Below, one piece after another: positions 1 to 8,972 of a DNA stretch of 64,000 bases. This DNA comes from Paenibacillus puerhi (lineage in GTDB: Bacteria > Bacillota > Bacilli > Paenibacillales > NBRC-103111). The DNA lies in the NCBI RefSeq assembly GCF_009846885.1, contig NZ_WUWM01000013.1, positions 118,923 to 182,922 of the forward strand. The letters run 5' to 3'. The notes beneath the pieces were generated by a model. It was given only the letters and a program-made list of their open reading frames with translations. It was not told the origin of the DNA and ran no database searches. Positions within the stretch are counted from its first letter, which is position 1. Each line of letters begins with the position of its first letter. The position numbers and the translations under genes were made by a program.

Positions 1-2
1 TC

Positions 3-3000
3 ATCTATGGACCCGCAACTGCAGCGGTATTCGATCATGTGGATGCTATCAGCATCAATGAGCCGGGTGCGGGCAGCGGCGGTTATGTGACGGCGGCCGC
101 TACGAAGCAGCCTTCGGACCCGGGACTTGTCTTTCTGCATTCCCGGCTGTTGAAGGATGGATCGACTGCCGGGCTTCATTATCTGGGCCGCCCTTGGCAG
201 GATTATCCGACTGTCCGATTCGTCGATACGTGGATGGACGATCATATTCATCCCGAAGGCTGGACGACGATGCAGGTGGAGCCCTCCTACTTCGGCGAGT
301 ATCGCAGCACCGGACCTGGAGCAAGCCCTGGCACGCGTGTCCTGTCCACATCGATGTCGGCCGAGGAGGCCAGCGCTTTGACGCTGCCTCGTCTCTTCAG
401 CGGCTGGGACCCGTCGAAACGGATGATTCTGCCCAAGGGGATGCCGCAGGTTACGGCGATCAAGGCTCCGGCGCAGCCCGACGGGCAGGGGGAGGCTTAC
501 ACGAAGCCGGTCGTCGTTTCGTTCGACATCTCGCATAATGAATATGGCGCTTATCGGACGGAATATCGGGTGAACGGCGGAGACTGGACCCCGTATACGA
601 TGGAATTTGAAATAAGCGCAGAAGGCTTAAACGAGGTGGAGTACCGGCTGCTGGACGATACGGGAATCGCTGGCACGACTCGGAAGCTGTCCATCCGGAT
701 CGATCCGAATGCCGTCCTGCGCGTCCCAGCATTCCCGGGAGCCGAAGGGGGCGCGATGTATGCGACCGGCGGACGCGGCCAGTCGGTCTACGAGGTGACG
801 ACGCTGGAGGACTATGATCCGACGAAGTCGGAGCCTGCCATCCCGGGTTCGCTGCGGGATGCGGTCAGCCAGGATAATCGTACGATCGTGTTCCGGGTGT
901 CCGGCACGATCCATCTGAAGCACGAGCTGAAAATGTCTCATAACAACTTGACGCTGGCCGGTCAGACGGCCCCGGGGGACGGAATCGCGATAAGCGGCTA
1001 CCCCGTGACCATCGGTGGCGATAATCTGATCGTGCGCTATCTGCGCTTCCGGGCAGGGATCAGCCAGCTCGGCGATTCGGCCAATGTTGGCGGCAATAAC
1101 ATCATCATCGATCACTGCTCGTTCAGCTGGAGCTCGGACGAAACCTTTTCGTTGAAGGAGCACCGCAACATTACCGTACAGTGGAGCCTGGTCAGCAACA
1201 GCTTGAATCAATCCATCCATGGAAAAGGCTCCCACGGCTACGGCGGCATATGGGGCGGGACGAATGTCACGTATCATCACAATCTGATCGTCAACCATTC
1301 GAACCGGAACCCGCGGTTTGACCGGCAGGTCGATCCTGATGAATATCCGACGAAGATCGACTACCGCAATAATGTCGTCTACAACTGGGGCTTTAATTCG
1401 GCTTACGGCGGCGAACAGGCCACGAGCATCAATATGATCAACAATTATTACAAGCCTGGCCCCAGCACCTTTGACGGGGTCAAAAAGCGTCTCGTCAACC
1501 CGAGCAGCCAAATGGCCGGCTCCTGGTATATCGACGGCAATGTCATCGAAGGCTTCCCCGAGCATTCGGCGGATAACTGGATGGACTCGGTACATCCGGA
1601 TTTCGGGATGGATTCCTTGACGCGCCTGCTTAAGCCGGCGGTCGTGCCGGGTGCTGATGATCCGATCGGCGGGCCGGTAGCCACGCAGTCAGCCGAGGAG
1701 GCGTATGCGTCGGTCCTGCAGCAGGTAGGAGCCATTCTGCCCAAGCGGGATTCCTTGGATGCTCGCATCGTGTCCGATGTCAGGAACGGCACGGGCAAAA
1801 TCGTCAACACGATAGCCAGCGACGGAGGCTTGCCGGTCCTGAACAGCGTGAGCGCTCCGCAGGACAGCGATCATGACGGAATGCCCGATGAATGGGAAGT
1901 CGCACGTGGACTTAATCCGCACGATCCCGCTGACGGCAACGCCGATCAGACGGGTGACGGCTTCACCAACCTGGAAAAATACATGAACAGCTTGGGAACG
2001 ACCGGATCTCAGAATCCTCATGTGAGGCTGGAGAACGTGACCATGCACCAGATGTTCACTGAGGGCGAGGATATCGTCCTGTCCGCAGAGGCTTCGGATA
2101 GCGACGGAACGGTGGCTAAAGTCGAGTTTTACGATGGGGACATCTTCTTGGGAGAAGCTGCCGAAGCGCCCTTCCAGCTAACGTGGCGGAATGCGGCGGA
2201 GGGCCAGCATATGGCCTACGCCAAAGCGATAGACGATACGGGGACCATGACCTTATCGTCGGGGATTATCCTTCATGTGAACCGACCTGCTTCCACCGGC
2301 TCTTGGCAATCCCAGGATATCGGCGAGGTGCCGATCCCGGGGACGGCCAGTCTGACAGGGACAGAGCTTAAGGTCAAGGGTTCGGGACAGATCGATGCGC
2401 GTAATCGCGACAGCTTTCAATATACGTACCAACAGGTACAGGGGGACTTTGAGCTGATCGCGAACGTGTCATTCGCCTCCGAGATCGATAATCAGGTCAA
2501 AGCCGGCCTGATGGTACGGGAAAGCTTGCAGCCCGATTCTCCTTCCACGATGCTCGCCCTTAGCATGGATCCTGCTTACGAAGGCAAATACGCCTTATGG
2601 CTGCATCGCCCTGCGAGAGGCGGAGCCTCGGTGAAAGAACGAATCGATGGCGCGCGTATCAGCGCCCCCTATTGGTTCAAGCTGGCAAGGGAAGGGAATG
2701 TGCTAGCCGGATATGTGTCTCAAGACGGGAGCAGCTGGGGCCGCATCGGCTCAGCGGAAGTTTCTTGGCCGGAGCAGGTCTACCTGGGGTTTGCGGTAGA
2801 TGCCGCGAAGTCAACGAGCAACTCCGATTATCTGACGGCGGCTTCCTTCACCGGCGTTGCGTTTAACCGCGCTCCAGCGTTTACGGTCGATAATCCGGCT
2901 GTCGAACAGGTCGAGATTCCGGTATATACGGTGACCGGCACGATGACCGACAGCGGCAGGCTGACCGTGACGAATAACGGCCAACCGGCCGCAGGTCCCC

Positions 3001-3764
3001 TGGACCTGCTTGCGGGAGATCGATTCGCGGAGCAAATCGCGCTGACCGAAGGAATGAATACCATTCAAATATCGGCATACGACCCTGAGGCACCGGGCGG
3101 ATTGGTGCAGACTCGCACGCTTACGGTCACTTACATCAAACGCGCCCCCGTCATCACGCTGACGGAAGCGCTGCCTGAGATCGTGAGCTCGCCTTCCTAT
3201 ACGCTGCGTGCGAGCGTTGATAAGTCAACCGCCGTGACGGTGACTCTGAATGGAACCCTGCTGATGGAGGCAGTCCCGCAGACGGCGGGAGCGGCATTCC
3301 ATGTGCCGCTGAGCTTGAAGGAAGGCATCAACGAACTTAGTCTGACGGCCGTGGATCAGTATGGAATTGCCACAACCGACCTGTATTCGCTGATTTACCG
3401 CAAGGACTGGGGACAAGGCTTGTTCACGGTATCCGGCGTAGCATTCACCGATCTGGACGGCAGGCCGCTGAGCGGCTTGAAGCGCGGGCAGGATACGTAC
3501 GTCAGCGCCAACTTCCACAATAATTCCGCAGTTGGGCAGAATGGAGTACTCGTCCTGGGGCTCTACGACCGGAGAGACCGGCTGGTCCGCTATGCGATGA
3601 TGGAGCAAACGGTCCCGGCGGGCTCGGATCGCACCTTCCAGGCGCTGATGAATGTGCCGAAGGAAGGAAACGGCTACCGGTTGAAAGCGCTCGTGTGGGA
3701 GGACTTCATAACTCGGAAGCAAGTCTCGAATGACCTTGTGGTACAGGAGGAGGATCGCCATTGA
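3..3764 (+). CDS. Bifunctional pectin methylesterase / pectate lyase, multidomain, 5' truncated by window edge
   Basis: The frame is open through the left edge, so the true start lies upstream; the GTG at 39 is internal. The first visible residues read IYGPATAAVFD, like the pectinesterase FIFGxATAVF block, and YLGRPW follows (about nt 198-215), so this is the C-terminal part of a CE8 pectinesterase. A short Ig/OmpL47-like segment (about 450-710) leads into a pectate lyase of PL1 type (about 715-1830) with IDHCSFSWSSDE and NRNPRFDR motifs. Then come a calcium-binding thrombospondin-3/dockerin-like stretch (DSDHDGMPDEW, about 1860-1990), an Ig-like domain (2020-2280), a DUF1349/concanavalin-like domain (2300-2870) and two or three beta-sandwich modules. 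The enzyme would de-esterify and then cleave homogalacturonan outside the cell. Its stop overlaps the next start. Esterase and lyase assignments are firm; the later domains are by general resemblance. Confidence 0.9.
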   Translation: MYGPATAAVFDHVDAISINEPGAGSGGYVTAAATKQPSDPGLVFLHSRLLKDGSTAGLHYLGRPWQDYPTVRFVDTWMDDHIHPEGWTTMQVEPSYFGEYRSTGPGASPGTRVLSTSMSAEEASALTLPRLFSGWDPSKRMILPKGMPQVTAIKAPAQPDGQGEAYTKPVVVSFDISHNEYGAYRTEYRVNGGDWTPYTMEFEISAEGLNEVEYRLLDDTGIAGTTRKLSIRIDPNAVLRVPAFPGAEGGAMYATGGRGQSVYEVTTLEDYDPTKSEPAIPGSLRDAVSQDNRTIVFRVSGTIHLKHELKMSHNNLTLAGQTAPGDGIAISGYPVTIGGDNLIVRYLRFRAGISQLGDSANVGGNNIIIDHCSFSWSSDETFSLKEHRNITVQWSLVSNSLNQSIHGKGSHGYGGIWGGTNVTYHHNLIVNHSNRNPRFDRQVDPDEYPTKIDYRNNVVYNWGFNSAYGGEQATSINMINNYYKPGPSTFDGVKKRLVNPSSQMAGSWYIDGNVIEGFPEHSADNWMDSVHPDFGMDSLTRLLKPAVVPGADDPIGGPVATQSAEEAYASVLQQVGAILPKRDSLDARIVSDVRNGTGKIVNTIASDGGLPVLNSVSAPQDSDHDGMPDEWEVARGLNPHDPADGNADQTGDGFTNLEKYMNSLGTTGSQNPHVRLENVTMHQMFTEGEDIVLSAEASDSDGTVAKVEFYDGDIFLGEAAEAPFQLTWRNAAEGQHMAYAKAIDDTGTMTLSSGIILHVNRPASTGSWQSQDIGEVPIPGTASLTGTELKVKGSGQIDARNRDSFQYTYQQVQGDFELIANVSFASEIDNQVKAGLMVRESLQPDSPSTMLALSMDPAYEGKYALWLHRPARGGASVKERIDGARISAPYWFKLAREGNVLAGYVSQDGSSWGRIGSAEVSWPEQVYLGFAVDAAKSTSNSDYLTAASFTGVAFNRAPAFTVDNPAVEQVEIPVYTVTGTMTDSGRLTVTNNGQPAAGPLDLLAGDRFAEQIALTEGMNTIQISAYDPEAPGGLVQTRTLTVTYIKRAPVITLTEALPEIVSSPSYTLRASVDKSTAVTVTLNGTLLMEAVPQTAGAAFHVPLSLKEGINELSLTAVDQYGIATTDLYSLIYRKDWGQGLFTVSGVAFTDLDGRPLSGLKRGQDTYVSANFHNNSAVGQNGVLVLGLYDRRDRLVRYAMMEQTVPAGSDRTFQALMNVPKEGNGYRLKALVWEDFITRKQVSNDLVVQEEDRH

Positions 3765-5116
3765 ACAGATGGATATTAGCCCTGCTGGTGCTGCTGGCCG
3801 GCGTCCTTGGAAGTTTTAAGACAGCAGCGGCGGCGCAGCCGGTCGTTACGGCCGGCTTCGACAAGAAGACGCAGACGGTTACGATCGAGGGGACCCACGG
3901 CGACGCGGCCGGTTTGATCGTGACCGTCCAGGTCCGTACCCCAGCCAATCAGCTTGATTATGCGGATCAAGGGGTGACCGGGGACGGGGGGGCCTTCCGC
4001 TTCGCCTACAAGATCGGCGATGCCGCTCCGGGCGCTTACCGCGTGATATCGGGCGGCGAGCGGGCGGATGCGACAGCCTCCGCTTCGTTCCAGATCGGAC
4101 CGGTAACGCCAGAGCTTTCATTAATTACAGCACCCCAGGAGCCCGATGGCTTGAATGGGTGGTATGTAACTCCGCCTCTGGTCGAGATCCGATCCTCGGT
4201 CGGCCTGCCGCCCGGGACGACTGTTGAATACCGGATGAACAAGAAGAACTGGAAAGGTTATGCGAAGCCGATTGTCATCGAGACGGACGGCGAGCATCTG
4301 ATCGAGTATCGCTTGAGCGAACGCGGATCAAAGGAAGGGCCGGTTCAAAGCGCAACGATAAAGCTGGACACGAAGGCGCCGTTGACGACAGCGAAGGTCA
4401 GCTACGGAGAGGGCGGCAGCCACAGCAGTCCATCAGCTCCAGTCGTGAGGCTGACGGCTGCGGATAACGTGTCGGTCACGCAAACCGTATACCGCCTAAA
4501 CGGCGGAGCATGGAGCGAATATGGGCAGCCGGTCACGATATCCGAGCAGGGCTCCCATACCTTCGAGTATAAGAGCTACGATCAGGCAGGCAACGAAGAG
4601 CCTGTCAAGACGGTACAGGTTCATCATGCGCCCGGAGCGCCTATGCTGCATGTCGGCGTAGATAAACCGGTCCTGCAGCGCGCCGACAACAAGCTGGTCA
4701 CGGTCACGGCATCCGTTTACGCCGGGGAGGGCTCCCGTTTCAAATCCATCGTCTTGACGTCTATCACGGCGAACGAACCGGTTCGTCCCGGGGATATTCA
4801 AGGAGCGCGTTACGGTACGCTCGATACCTCCTTCAAGCTGCGTGCGAAGGCGGATGCCAACGGAAGCGGACGATTATATGTGATTACGTACACGGCAACC
4901 GATTATGCGGGACGAAAGTCAACCGCCTCGGCGACGGTGGAGGTTCCTGTTCACCGATCAGGCGCTCGATCTGAATCTGCAGATGGGCTACAGCCTGAGG
5001 ACACGCTGCACCTGAACCTGGAGGATGACTTTGATGACTCTGAGGAATTTATGGACTTTAATGACTTCGAGAGCTTTGAGGATTTTGAAGAAATGGAAGA
5101 ATACGAGGTAAAATAG
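3761..5116 (+). CDS. Secreted Ig/OmpL47-like repeat protein with acidic tripeptide-repeat tail
   Basis: It starts at TTG, 4 bp overlapping the stop of the pectinase gene, with a GGAGGAGG ribosome site 8-10 nt upstream, so translation is probably coupled. Residues 1-25 form a signal peptide ending in AAAA. Two segments of the type YRMNKKNWKGY and YRLNGGAWSEY, each followed by an IEYR/FEYK block, resemble the OmpL47-type beta domains found in secreted carbohydrate-active proteins, and a similar segment occurs in the preceding pectinase. No catalytic motif is visible. The last 39 residues hold 19 Asp/Glu, and from nt 5030 they are nearly perfect aromatic-x-acidic tripeptides. It may bind or display the pectinase or bind calcium; this is inference from position and fold only. 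Confidence 0.85.
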   Translation: MNRWILALLVLLAGVLGSFKTAAAAQPVVTAGFDKKTQTVTIEGTHGDAAGLIVTVQVRTPANQLDYADQGVTGDGGAFRFAYKIGDAAPGAYRVISGGERADATASASFQIGPVTPELSLITAPQEPDGLNGWYVTPPLVEIRSSVGLPPGTTVEYRMNKKNWKGYAKPIVIETDGEHLIEYRLSERGSKEGPVQSATIKLDTKAPLTTAKVSYGEGGSHSSPSAPVVRLTAADNVSVTQTVYRLNGGAWSEYGQPVTISEQGSHTFEYKSYDQAGNEEPVKTVQVHHAPGAPMLHVGVDKPVLQRADNKLVTVTASVYAGEGSRFKSIVLTSITANEPVRPGDIQGARYGTLDTSFKLRAKADANGSGRLYVITYTATDYAGRKSTASATVEVPVHRSGARSESADGLQPEDTLHLNLEDDFDDSEEFMDFNDFESFEDFEEMEEYEVK

Positions 5117-5197
5117 TAAGATAGCGTGAATAGGTTGGTCCGGGGAAGAACAGCTTAGGTGAGGAGGACAGCGACCATTTCAAGCAGTTGACGAAGG

Positions 5198-5252
5198 AAA
5201 GCGCCGCAAAGTGTTGGCTGACAATGGCCGATACTTTGGAGGCGCTTTTTTC
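5198..5252 (+). terminator. Rho-independent terminator after the pectinase operon
   Basis: AAAGCGCC (5198) pairs with GGCGCTTT (5241), with an inner AAAGT/ACTTT pairing, followed by a T run. It closes the two-gene pectinase operon before thpR. Confidence 0.8.
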
Positions 5253-5343
5253 ATGAAGCTGATTTCCCTCGTTATGGATTGCAAGCACTTTAAAAAGGGT
5301 ATGATTATGGGGTAGAGATGCGAATAAAAGGAGAGAAGCCAAG

Positions 5344-5886
5344 ATGCGTGTTTTCACAGCCGTACCGCTACCAGAGCCTATAGCAAAGGAATTAGAGAGC
5401 TGGGTGGAGGCTCACCGGGAACGTTTGCCCTTCCGTAAATGGACCCATCCCCATGATTACCATATCACCCTTCAATTTCTAGGGGAGGCTTCGATGTCCA
5501 AGGTCGAAGCGCTTCAGGCTGACCTGAAGCGGATCAGGCAGGAGCCCATCGCTTTGTCCTTAAGCCGCATCGGCACCTTCGGTCCGCCCAAAGCTCCTCG
5601 CATCCTCTGGTCCTCCGTCACCGGGGAACTTACGGGTTTGCAAGCGCTGCACGCGGCTGTCGCCCAAGCTACGCAGGGACATGGATTCGAACTGGAGGAA
5701 CGGGCATATGCACCTCATATTACGCTTGCCCGAAATTTTGTAGGAGCTTCTCCCCTGCGTCTTGACAGCCTGGAACAAATTCCAGCCGTCGCATGGAAAG
5801 CGGATTCCTTCGTGCTGATGCAGACTCATATGGGCGCATCGCCCATGTACGAGAGAATAGGAGAATATCCGCTGATCGGCATATAA
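5344..5886 (+). CDS. thpR: RNA 2',3'-cyclic phosphodiesterase (LigT/ThpR family)
   Basis: This 180-residue protein has the two HxTx motifs that define the 2H phosphoesterase fold: HIT at residues 40-42 (followed by LQFLG) and HIT at 125-127 (followed by LARNF). The family opens 2',3'-cyclic phosphates on RNA and can ligate tRNA halves in vitro. The length is normal for ThpR. The ATG is preceded by AAAGGAGAG about 8 nt upstream. It stands alone between the terminator at 5198 and the convergent lysE-type gene, so no partner is implied. The family call is secure; the physiological substrate is not known from sequence. Confidence 0.93.
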   Translation: MRVFTAVPLPEPIAKELESWVEAHRERLPFRKWTHPHDYHITLQFLGEASMSKVEALQADLKRIRQEPIALSLSRIGTFGPPKAPRILWSSVTGELTGLQALHAAVAQATQGHGFELEERAYAPHITLARNFVGASPLRLDSLEQIPAVAWKADSFVLMQTHMGASPMYERIGEYPLIGI

Positions 5887-5900
5887 GCTAATTGAGCGAG

Positions 5901-5946
5901 CGGGAGAGGGTGACCTTTATTTACGTTGCACCTCTCACCCGTTTTT
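5901..5946. terminator. Possible convergent terminator between thpR and the LysE-type gene
   Basis: CGGGAGAGGGTG and CACCTCTCACCCG form an imperfect stem ending in a short T run on the + strand. It overlaps the last codons of the minus-strand transporter gene. The stem has bulges, so this is tentative. Confidence 0.4.
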
Positions 5947-6550
5947 CCTTCTTCATCAGCATACTTAACGCGATGCCCATGAATACAAGCCCGATTCCTG
6001 CATTCAAGAGCTGGCTGACATGAGGACTGATAAAGGTATGGGTTATACTGCCCATGAACGCTACTACCGTCATGAAGCTAGCCGTCGCTCCCAAAGCCCC
6101 GGCGCCGAACAGGCATGCCTCTGAGCGCTTCAGCTGCTCGGAATCCAATTTCGTCGAAAACACTCCCGCCCAGAACAGGATGGTGAGAGGACTTGAAGCT
6201 GTCAGAAGAATGGCATAAATAAAAGCCTCGTCCGTACCGGAAGCGGCCCCCAGACTGAGCCGGGGCAGGACTTGCAGATCATAGAGACTCGCGACCAAAT
6301 CAGCCCCGAAGAGAAATAAGACAGCGGCCCCGAGCCGCTTCAAGCCTGCCTTGCTCTTCAACCGCTCCATCACCGATGCAATTCCCCATAGGGCGGCCAG
6401 CATAAAAAGCCCATCCACCAGCACAACGCCAAGCACCGCCGCTTCGGCCGGAACAAAACCATCGCCGGATGCTACCTGAAAAATATACATGCACACAGGG
6501 CCTACGGCCAATTGCAGCAGCATCCCAAACTTAAATCCTCTGATCAGCAC
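5921..6550 (-). CDS. LysE/RhtB-family amino-acid exporter
   Basis: The 209-residue product has about six hydrophobic segments. Its N-terminus has the LysE-type GPVCMYIFQVA-like first helix, and SSPLTILFWAG is the family's central helix motif. Such proteins export amino acids or small metabolites across the cytoplasmic membrane. The start is GTG with an AAGGGA site upstream. It begins 13 bp after the Lrp-type regulator gene on the same strand, the common Lrp-LysE arrangement in which the regulator senses the exported amino acid. The C-terminus ends in a basic tail (KKEKRVRG). The family is clear; the substrate cannot be read from sequence. Confidence 0.88.
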   Translation of the reverse strand: MLIRGFKFGMLLQLAVGPVCMYIFQVASGDGFVPAEAAVLGVVLVDGLFMLAALWGIASVMERLKSKAGLKRLGAAVLFLFGADLVASLYDLQVLPRLSLGAASGTDEAFIYAILLTASSPLTILFWAGVFSTKLDSEQLKRSEACLFGAGALGATASFMTVVAFMGSITHTFISPHVSQLLNAGIGLVFMGIALSMLMKKEKRVRGAT

Positions 6551-6563
6551 AGTGATCCCTTCT

Positions 6564-7007
6564 TTATCGGTTGATAGTTTCCTTCAAGGACGAGAGGGAG
6601 ATGATCGTATTGCTCGATCGCACTCCTTTCATGTTTTTAAGCGTATGAGACAAAAAATGTTCGAGGGCCTGGGTGTCTTCCACCAAAACCTTTAATAAAT
6701 AATCGTATTCTCCGGCAACGTGATGGCATTCCAGAACAGGGACGCACTGGACGATCTCCTCTCGGAATGCCCCGATATGCCCGGTTTCATCGAGCCGGAC
6801 AAAAATAAAGGATAACAGCTTGCAGTTGGTTTTGAATCGATTAATTTTGATCGTGTAGGCTTCAATGATCTCCGCTTCCTCCATTTTTCTGATCCGTTCG
6901 GTTACAGCCGGTATGGATAAGTTCACTCTGCGGCTTATTTCGGAAGCCGTCATTCTGCTGTTCGTTTTCAGCGCCTCGAGTATGGCGGTATCAATCGCGT
7001 CCAACAT
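6564..7007 (-). CDS. Lrp/AsnC-family transcriptional regulator
   Basis: The 147-residue protein starts at ATG after a textbook AGGAGGAATC site. Residues 1-60 form the AsnC-type helix-turn-helix (LDAIDTAILEALKTNSRMTASEI then SIPAVTERIRKMEEAEII). The remainder is the RAM ligand-binding domain (CHHVAGEYDYLLKVLVED). It probably binds an amino acid and controls the adjacent LysE-type exporter, with which it shares an operon, and perhaps itself. It is transcribed away from the ECF sigma gene through a roughly 200-bp AT-rich gap. Confidence 0.92.
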   Translation of the reverse strand: MLDAIDTAILEALKTNSRMTASEISRRVNLSIPAVTERIRKMEEAEIIEAYTIKINRFKTNCKLLSFIFVRLDETGHIGAFREEIVQCVPVLECHHVAGEYDYLLKVLVEDTQALEHFLSHTLKNMKGVRSSNTIISLSSLKETINR

Positions 7008-7243
7008 GATTCCTCCTACGTTGTTTATTTCCTTTATTGTAATATTTGTTTAAAATAGAGTAAATATATCGCAAAAAATCCTTAGAATATTATGTTAATG
7101 TATCTTCATACTTAAACTCTTTAAAAACAAAGAGTTGGCTCGCACCTGAACCTTAAAAAAGTTCAGACCTCCCCTGGCATCTTTCTTTTTTAGGCAGCGT
7201 GTAACCTTTAAGGTTTTCAAACGTGGTTAAAGGAGAGGGAGGG
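7008..7243. promoter_or_regulatory. Divergent Lrp / ECF-sigma intergenic region with ECF-type promoter
   Basis: TGTAAC (7200-7205), a 16-nt spacer and CGTG (7222-7225) match the AAC-N16-CGT pattern recognised by extracytoplasmic-function sigma factors, directly upstream of the ECF sigma gene, so autoregulation is likely. Two small hairpins lie upstream: AACTCTTT/AAAGAGTT (7115-7136) and CTGAAC/GTTCAG (7146-7166), neither followed by a T run. The first base of the transcript should fall near 7232. Confidence 0.6.
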
Positions 7244-7756
7244 ATTGACACGAGCAGCTTGGATACGATCTATCAAAGCTACGTAAGAGATGTTTATCGG
7301 TATTTGCGCTCCCTCTGTGATGACCATCATGCGGCGGAGGACTTGACGCAGGAAACGTTTTACCGCGCTTATCTCTATTTGGAAGACTGCCGGGAGGATA
7401 AAATCAAGCCTTGGCTGTTCCGCGTCGCCTACAACGCGTATGTGGATTACAAGCGCAAGGAAAGCAGGAGTTCGTTGCAGCAGCCGGATTTTTTTCAAAA
7501 TTTGGCCCATACGGATACACCCGAGAACAATGTGCTGCGGCAGGAAGCGAGGGATGAGCTCGTGCAATCGCTGACCGGACTTCCCGAAAACCAGAGGCAA
7601 GCGATCCTGCTGTATGATTTTAATCAGTTTTCCTACCAGGAGGCGGCGGCAATTATGGGGGTCAGTCTGTCCCACTTCAAAGTACTGCTCTTCCGTGCAA
7701 GACAACGTCTTCGGCAGACAAACGAAAGGATGGGGAAGCATGAGCGAGGAATTTAA
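7244..7756 (+). CDS. ECF-family RNA polymerase sigma factor (SigM-like)
   Basis: Region 2 is DTIYQSYVRDVYRYLRSLC with AAEDLTQETFYRAYLYL; region 4 is LPENQRQAILLYDFNQFSYQEAAAIMG followed by LFRARQRLR, a standard group IV sigma factor of about 170 residues. It directs polymerase to stress promoters. The start is uncertain. A GTG at 7223 lies inside the putative -10 element of its own promoter. AAAGGAG (7229-7235) sits 8 nt from ATT at 7244, and TTG at 7259 is too far from it; I chose the ATT. It overlaps its anti-sigma factor gene by 17 bp, so the two are co-translated. The partner's YhdL-like domains suggest a SigM-type pair. Confidence 0.88.
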   Translation: MDTSSLDTIYQSYVRDVYRYLRSLCDDHHAAEDLTQETFYRAYLYLEDCREDKIKPWLFRVAYNAYVDYKRKESRSSLQQPDFFQNLAHTDTPENNVLRQEARDELVQSLTGLPENQRQAILLYDFNQFSYQEAAAIMGVSLSHFKVLLFRARQRLRQTNERMGKHERGI

Positions 7757-8972
7757 AGCCAAACTGAAGCAATATGTCCAAGGGACACTATCAGGCCCGG
7801 ATAAAGAAGAAATGGAGCGGGAGCTGGAGAAAATGGAAGCTTATCAAGGCTACCTTGATGAGCTGTTGACAGAAGGCGACCTGCAGCGTAAACGTCAGGA
7901 CAGCGGTCAGGACGACAGTTTGATCCTAGGCGCCGCAAGGACTCAGGAGCATCGCATCATCCGGAAGGGAAAATGGAAGGCGCGCCTGACCAACACTCTG
8001 AGTGTTCTCATCCTTGGTCTTGCGATTACGGTTGTCTCCTCCATAGTCACGGGCGTGTTCTATGGGCTTGGAGAGCCTACCCGCACATCGCTGTACAGAG
8101 ATGCGGTAGCATCGGCGATAGCCGTCTCGCGCCCCAATATTTCTGCGGAGCTGAACGGTCAGGGCATTGCCTTCTTTACGATGGACCTCTCGGGTAGCCT
8201 GGTTAAACAGATCGGCGATGAGAGGGTGGGCGTCGGACATATGTCCACGCGTTTTTTGATGAACGTGGCATCTATGCCCCAGATATCCTGGCAGGATAAC
8301 GGAAGCGGCGGGAGCTCCTTATTTTTTCGTTTCGACAAAACGTTTCCGCTAGCAGAGGGGCAAGAGGCGAGCCAGACTCCAGGTCGTCAGGACGAGGAGG
8401 AATGGTCGACCCTGGAGAAGCTGCCCGAAGGGACGGTAGCCGAGGCTTTTATATCGCTAGACCGGTTTTGGACGACAGACGACCTGCTTCAGCAGCTCGA
8501 GCACAAAAACCTGCAGCCCCTGTGGTTTGCCGCGGATACCGGACTTGAGTCAGAACGTGAGGATCACGGCATCGTATTAACCCCGCTAGGCTTTCCTTAT
8601 TGGCCGATGTGGCGCGCTGAGGATCTGTCCATCCAGCACTATTCGGAAGAAAAAACCGGCTGGTTCAGCAAAGTCGTGTCAAGCGGGGGAATGTACCCGA
8701 CCGTGAAGGCTTATGGCGACGGTGAGCTTAGGGAACAAAACTTCTTGAAAACTTTACAGTTTCTTCAAGAATATAAGTCGATCACGAGAAAAGTCGCTCC
8801 CTTTCTGAAGATCGACGAATCGGTGGCCTATATCGAGAAGAACGGCGTCAAGCTGTACGGCTTAGTCGTTACCGGCCCGGTGAAGGAGCTTTTAAAGCTG
8901 AAGCAGGAATCTTGGGTCAAAAATCTCCAAGTGGGCGATGTGCGGCTGTGGAATTGGAGGGACCGAAGTTGA
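7740..8972 (+). CDS. Membrane anti-sigma factor with sigma-regulator N- and C-terminal domains (YhdL-like)
   Basis: The ATG at 7740 follows GAAAGGATGGGG and gives 410 residues. An open frame extends upstream inside the sigma gene, but without a ribosome site. Residues 1-75 are a charged cytoplasmic sigma-binding region. A single transmembrane segment follows (about residues 85-110, LTNTLSVLILGLAITVVSS). The long extracytoplasmic part contains the sigma-regulator C-terminal motif LPEGTVAEAFISLDRFW and WFAADTG. It should sequester the ECF sigma factor at the membrane and release it on envelope stress. A terminator lies 250 bp downstream. Confidence in the class is high; the inducing signal is unknown. 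Confidence 0.85.
   Translation: MSEEFKAKLKQYVQGTLSGPDKEEMERELEKMEAYQGYLDELLTEGDLQRKRQDSGQDDSLILGAARTQEHRIIRKGKWKARLTNTLSVLILGLAITVVSSIVTGVFYGLGEPTRTSLYRDAVASAIAVSRPNISAELNGQGIAFFTMDLSGSLVKQIGDERVGVGHMSTRFLMNVASMPQISWQDNGSGGSSLFFRFDKTFPLAEGQEASQTPGRQDEEEWSTLEKLPEGTVAEAFISLDRFWTTDDLLQQLEHKNLQPLWFAADTGLESEREDHGIVLTPLGFPYWPMWRAEDLSIQHYSEEKTGWFSKVVSSGGMYPTVKAYGDGELREQNFLKTLQFLQEYKSITRKVAPFLKIDESVAYIEKNGVKLYGLVVTGPVKELLKLKQESWVKNLQVGDVRLWNWRDRS

Noticed and set aside
627..1595. 322-codon minus-strand frame
   Set aside because: It mirrors the pectate lyase coding sequence; its composition is that of an antisense shadow.
7115..7166. Two hairpins upstream of the ECF sigma gene as terminators or riboswitch
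   Set aside because: Neither has a T run and no riboswitch core is recognisable; noted only as part of the intergenic region.
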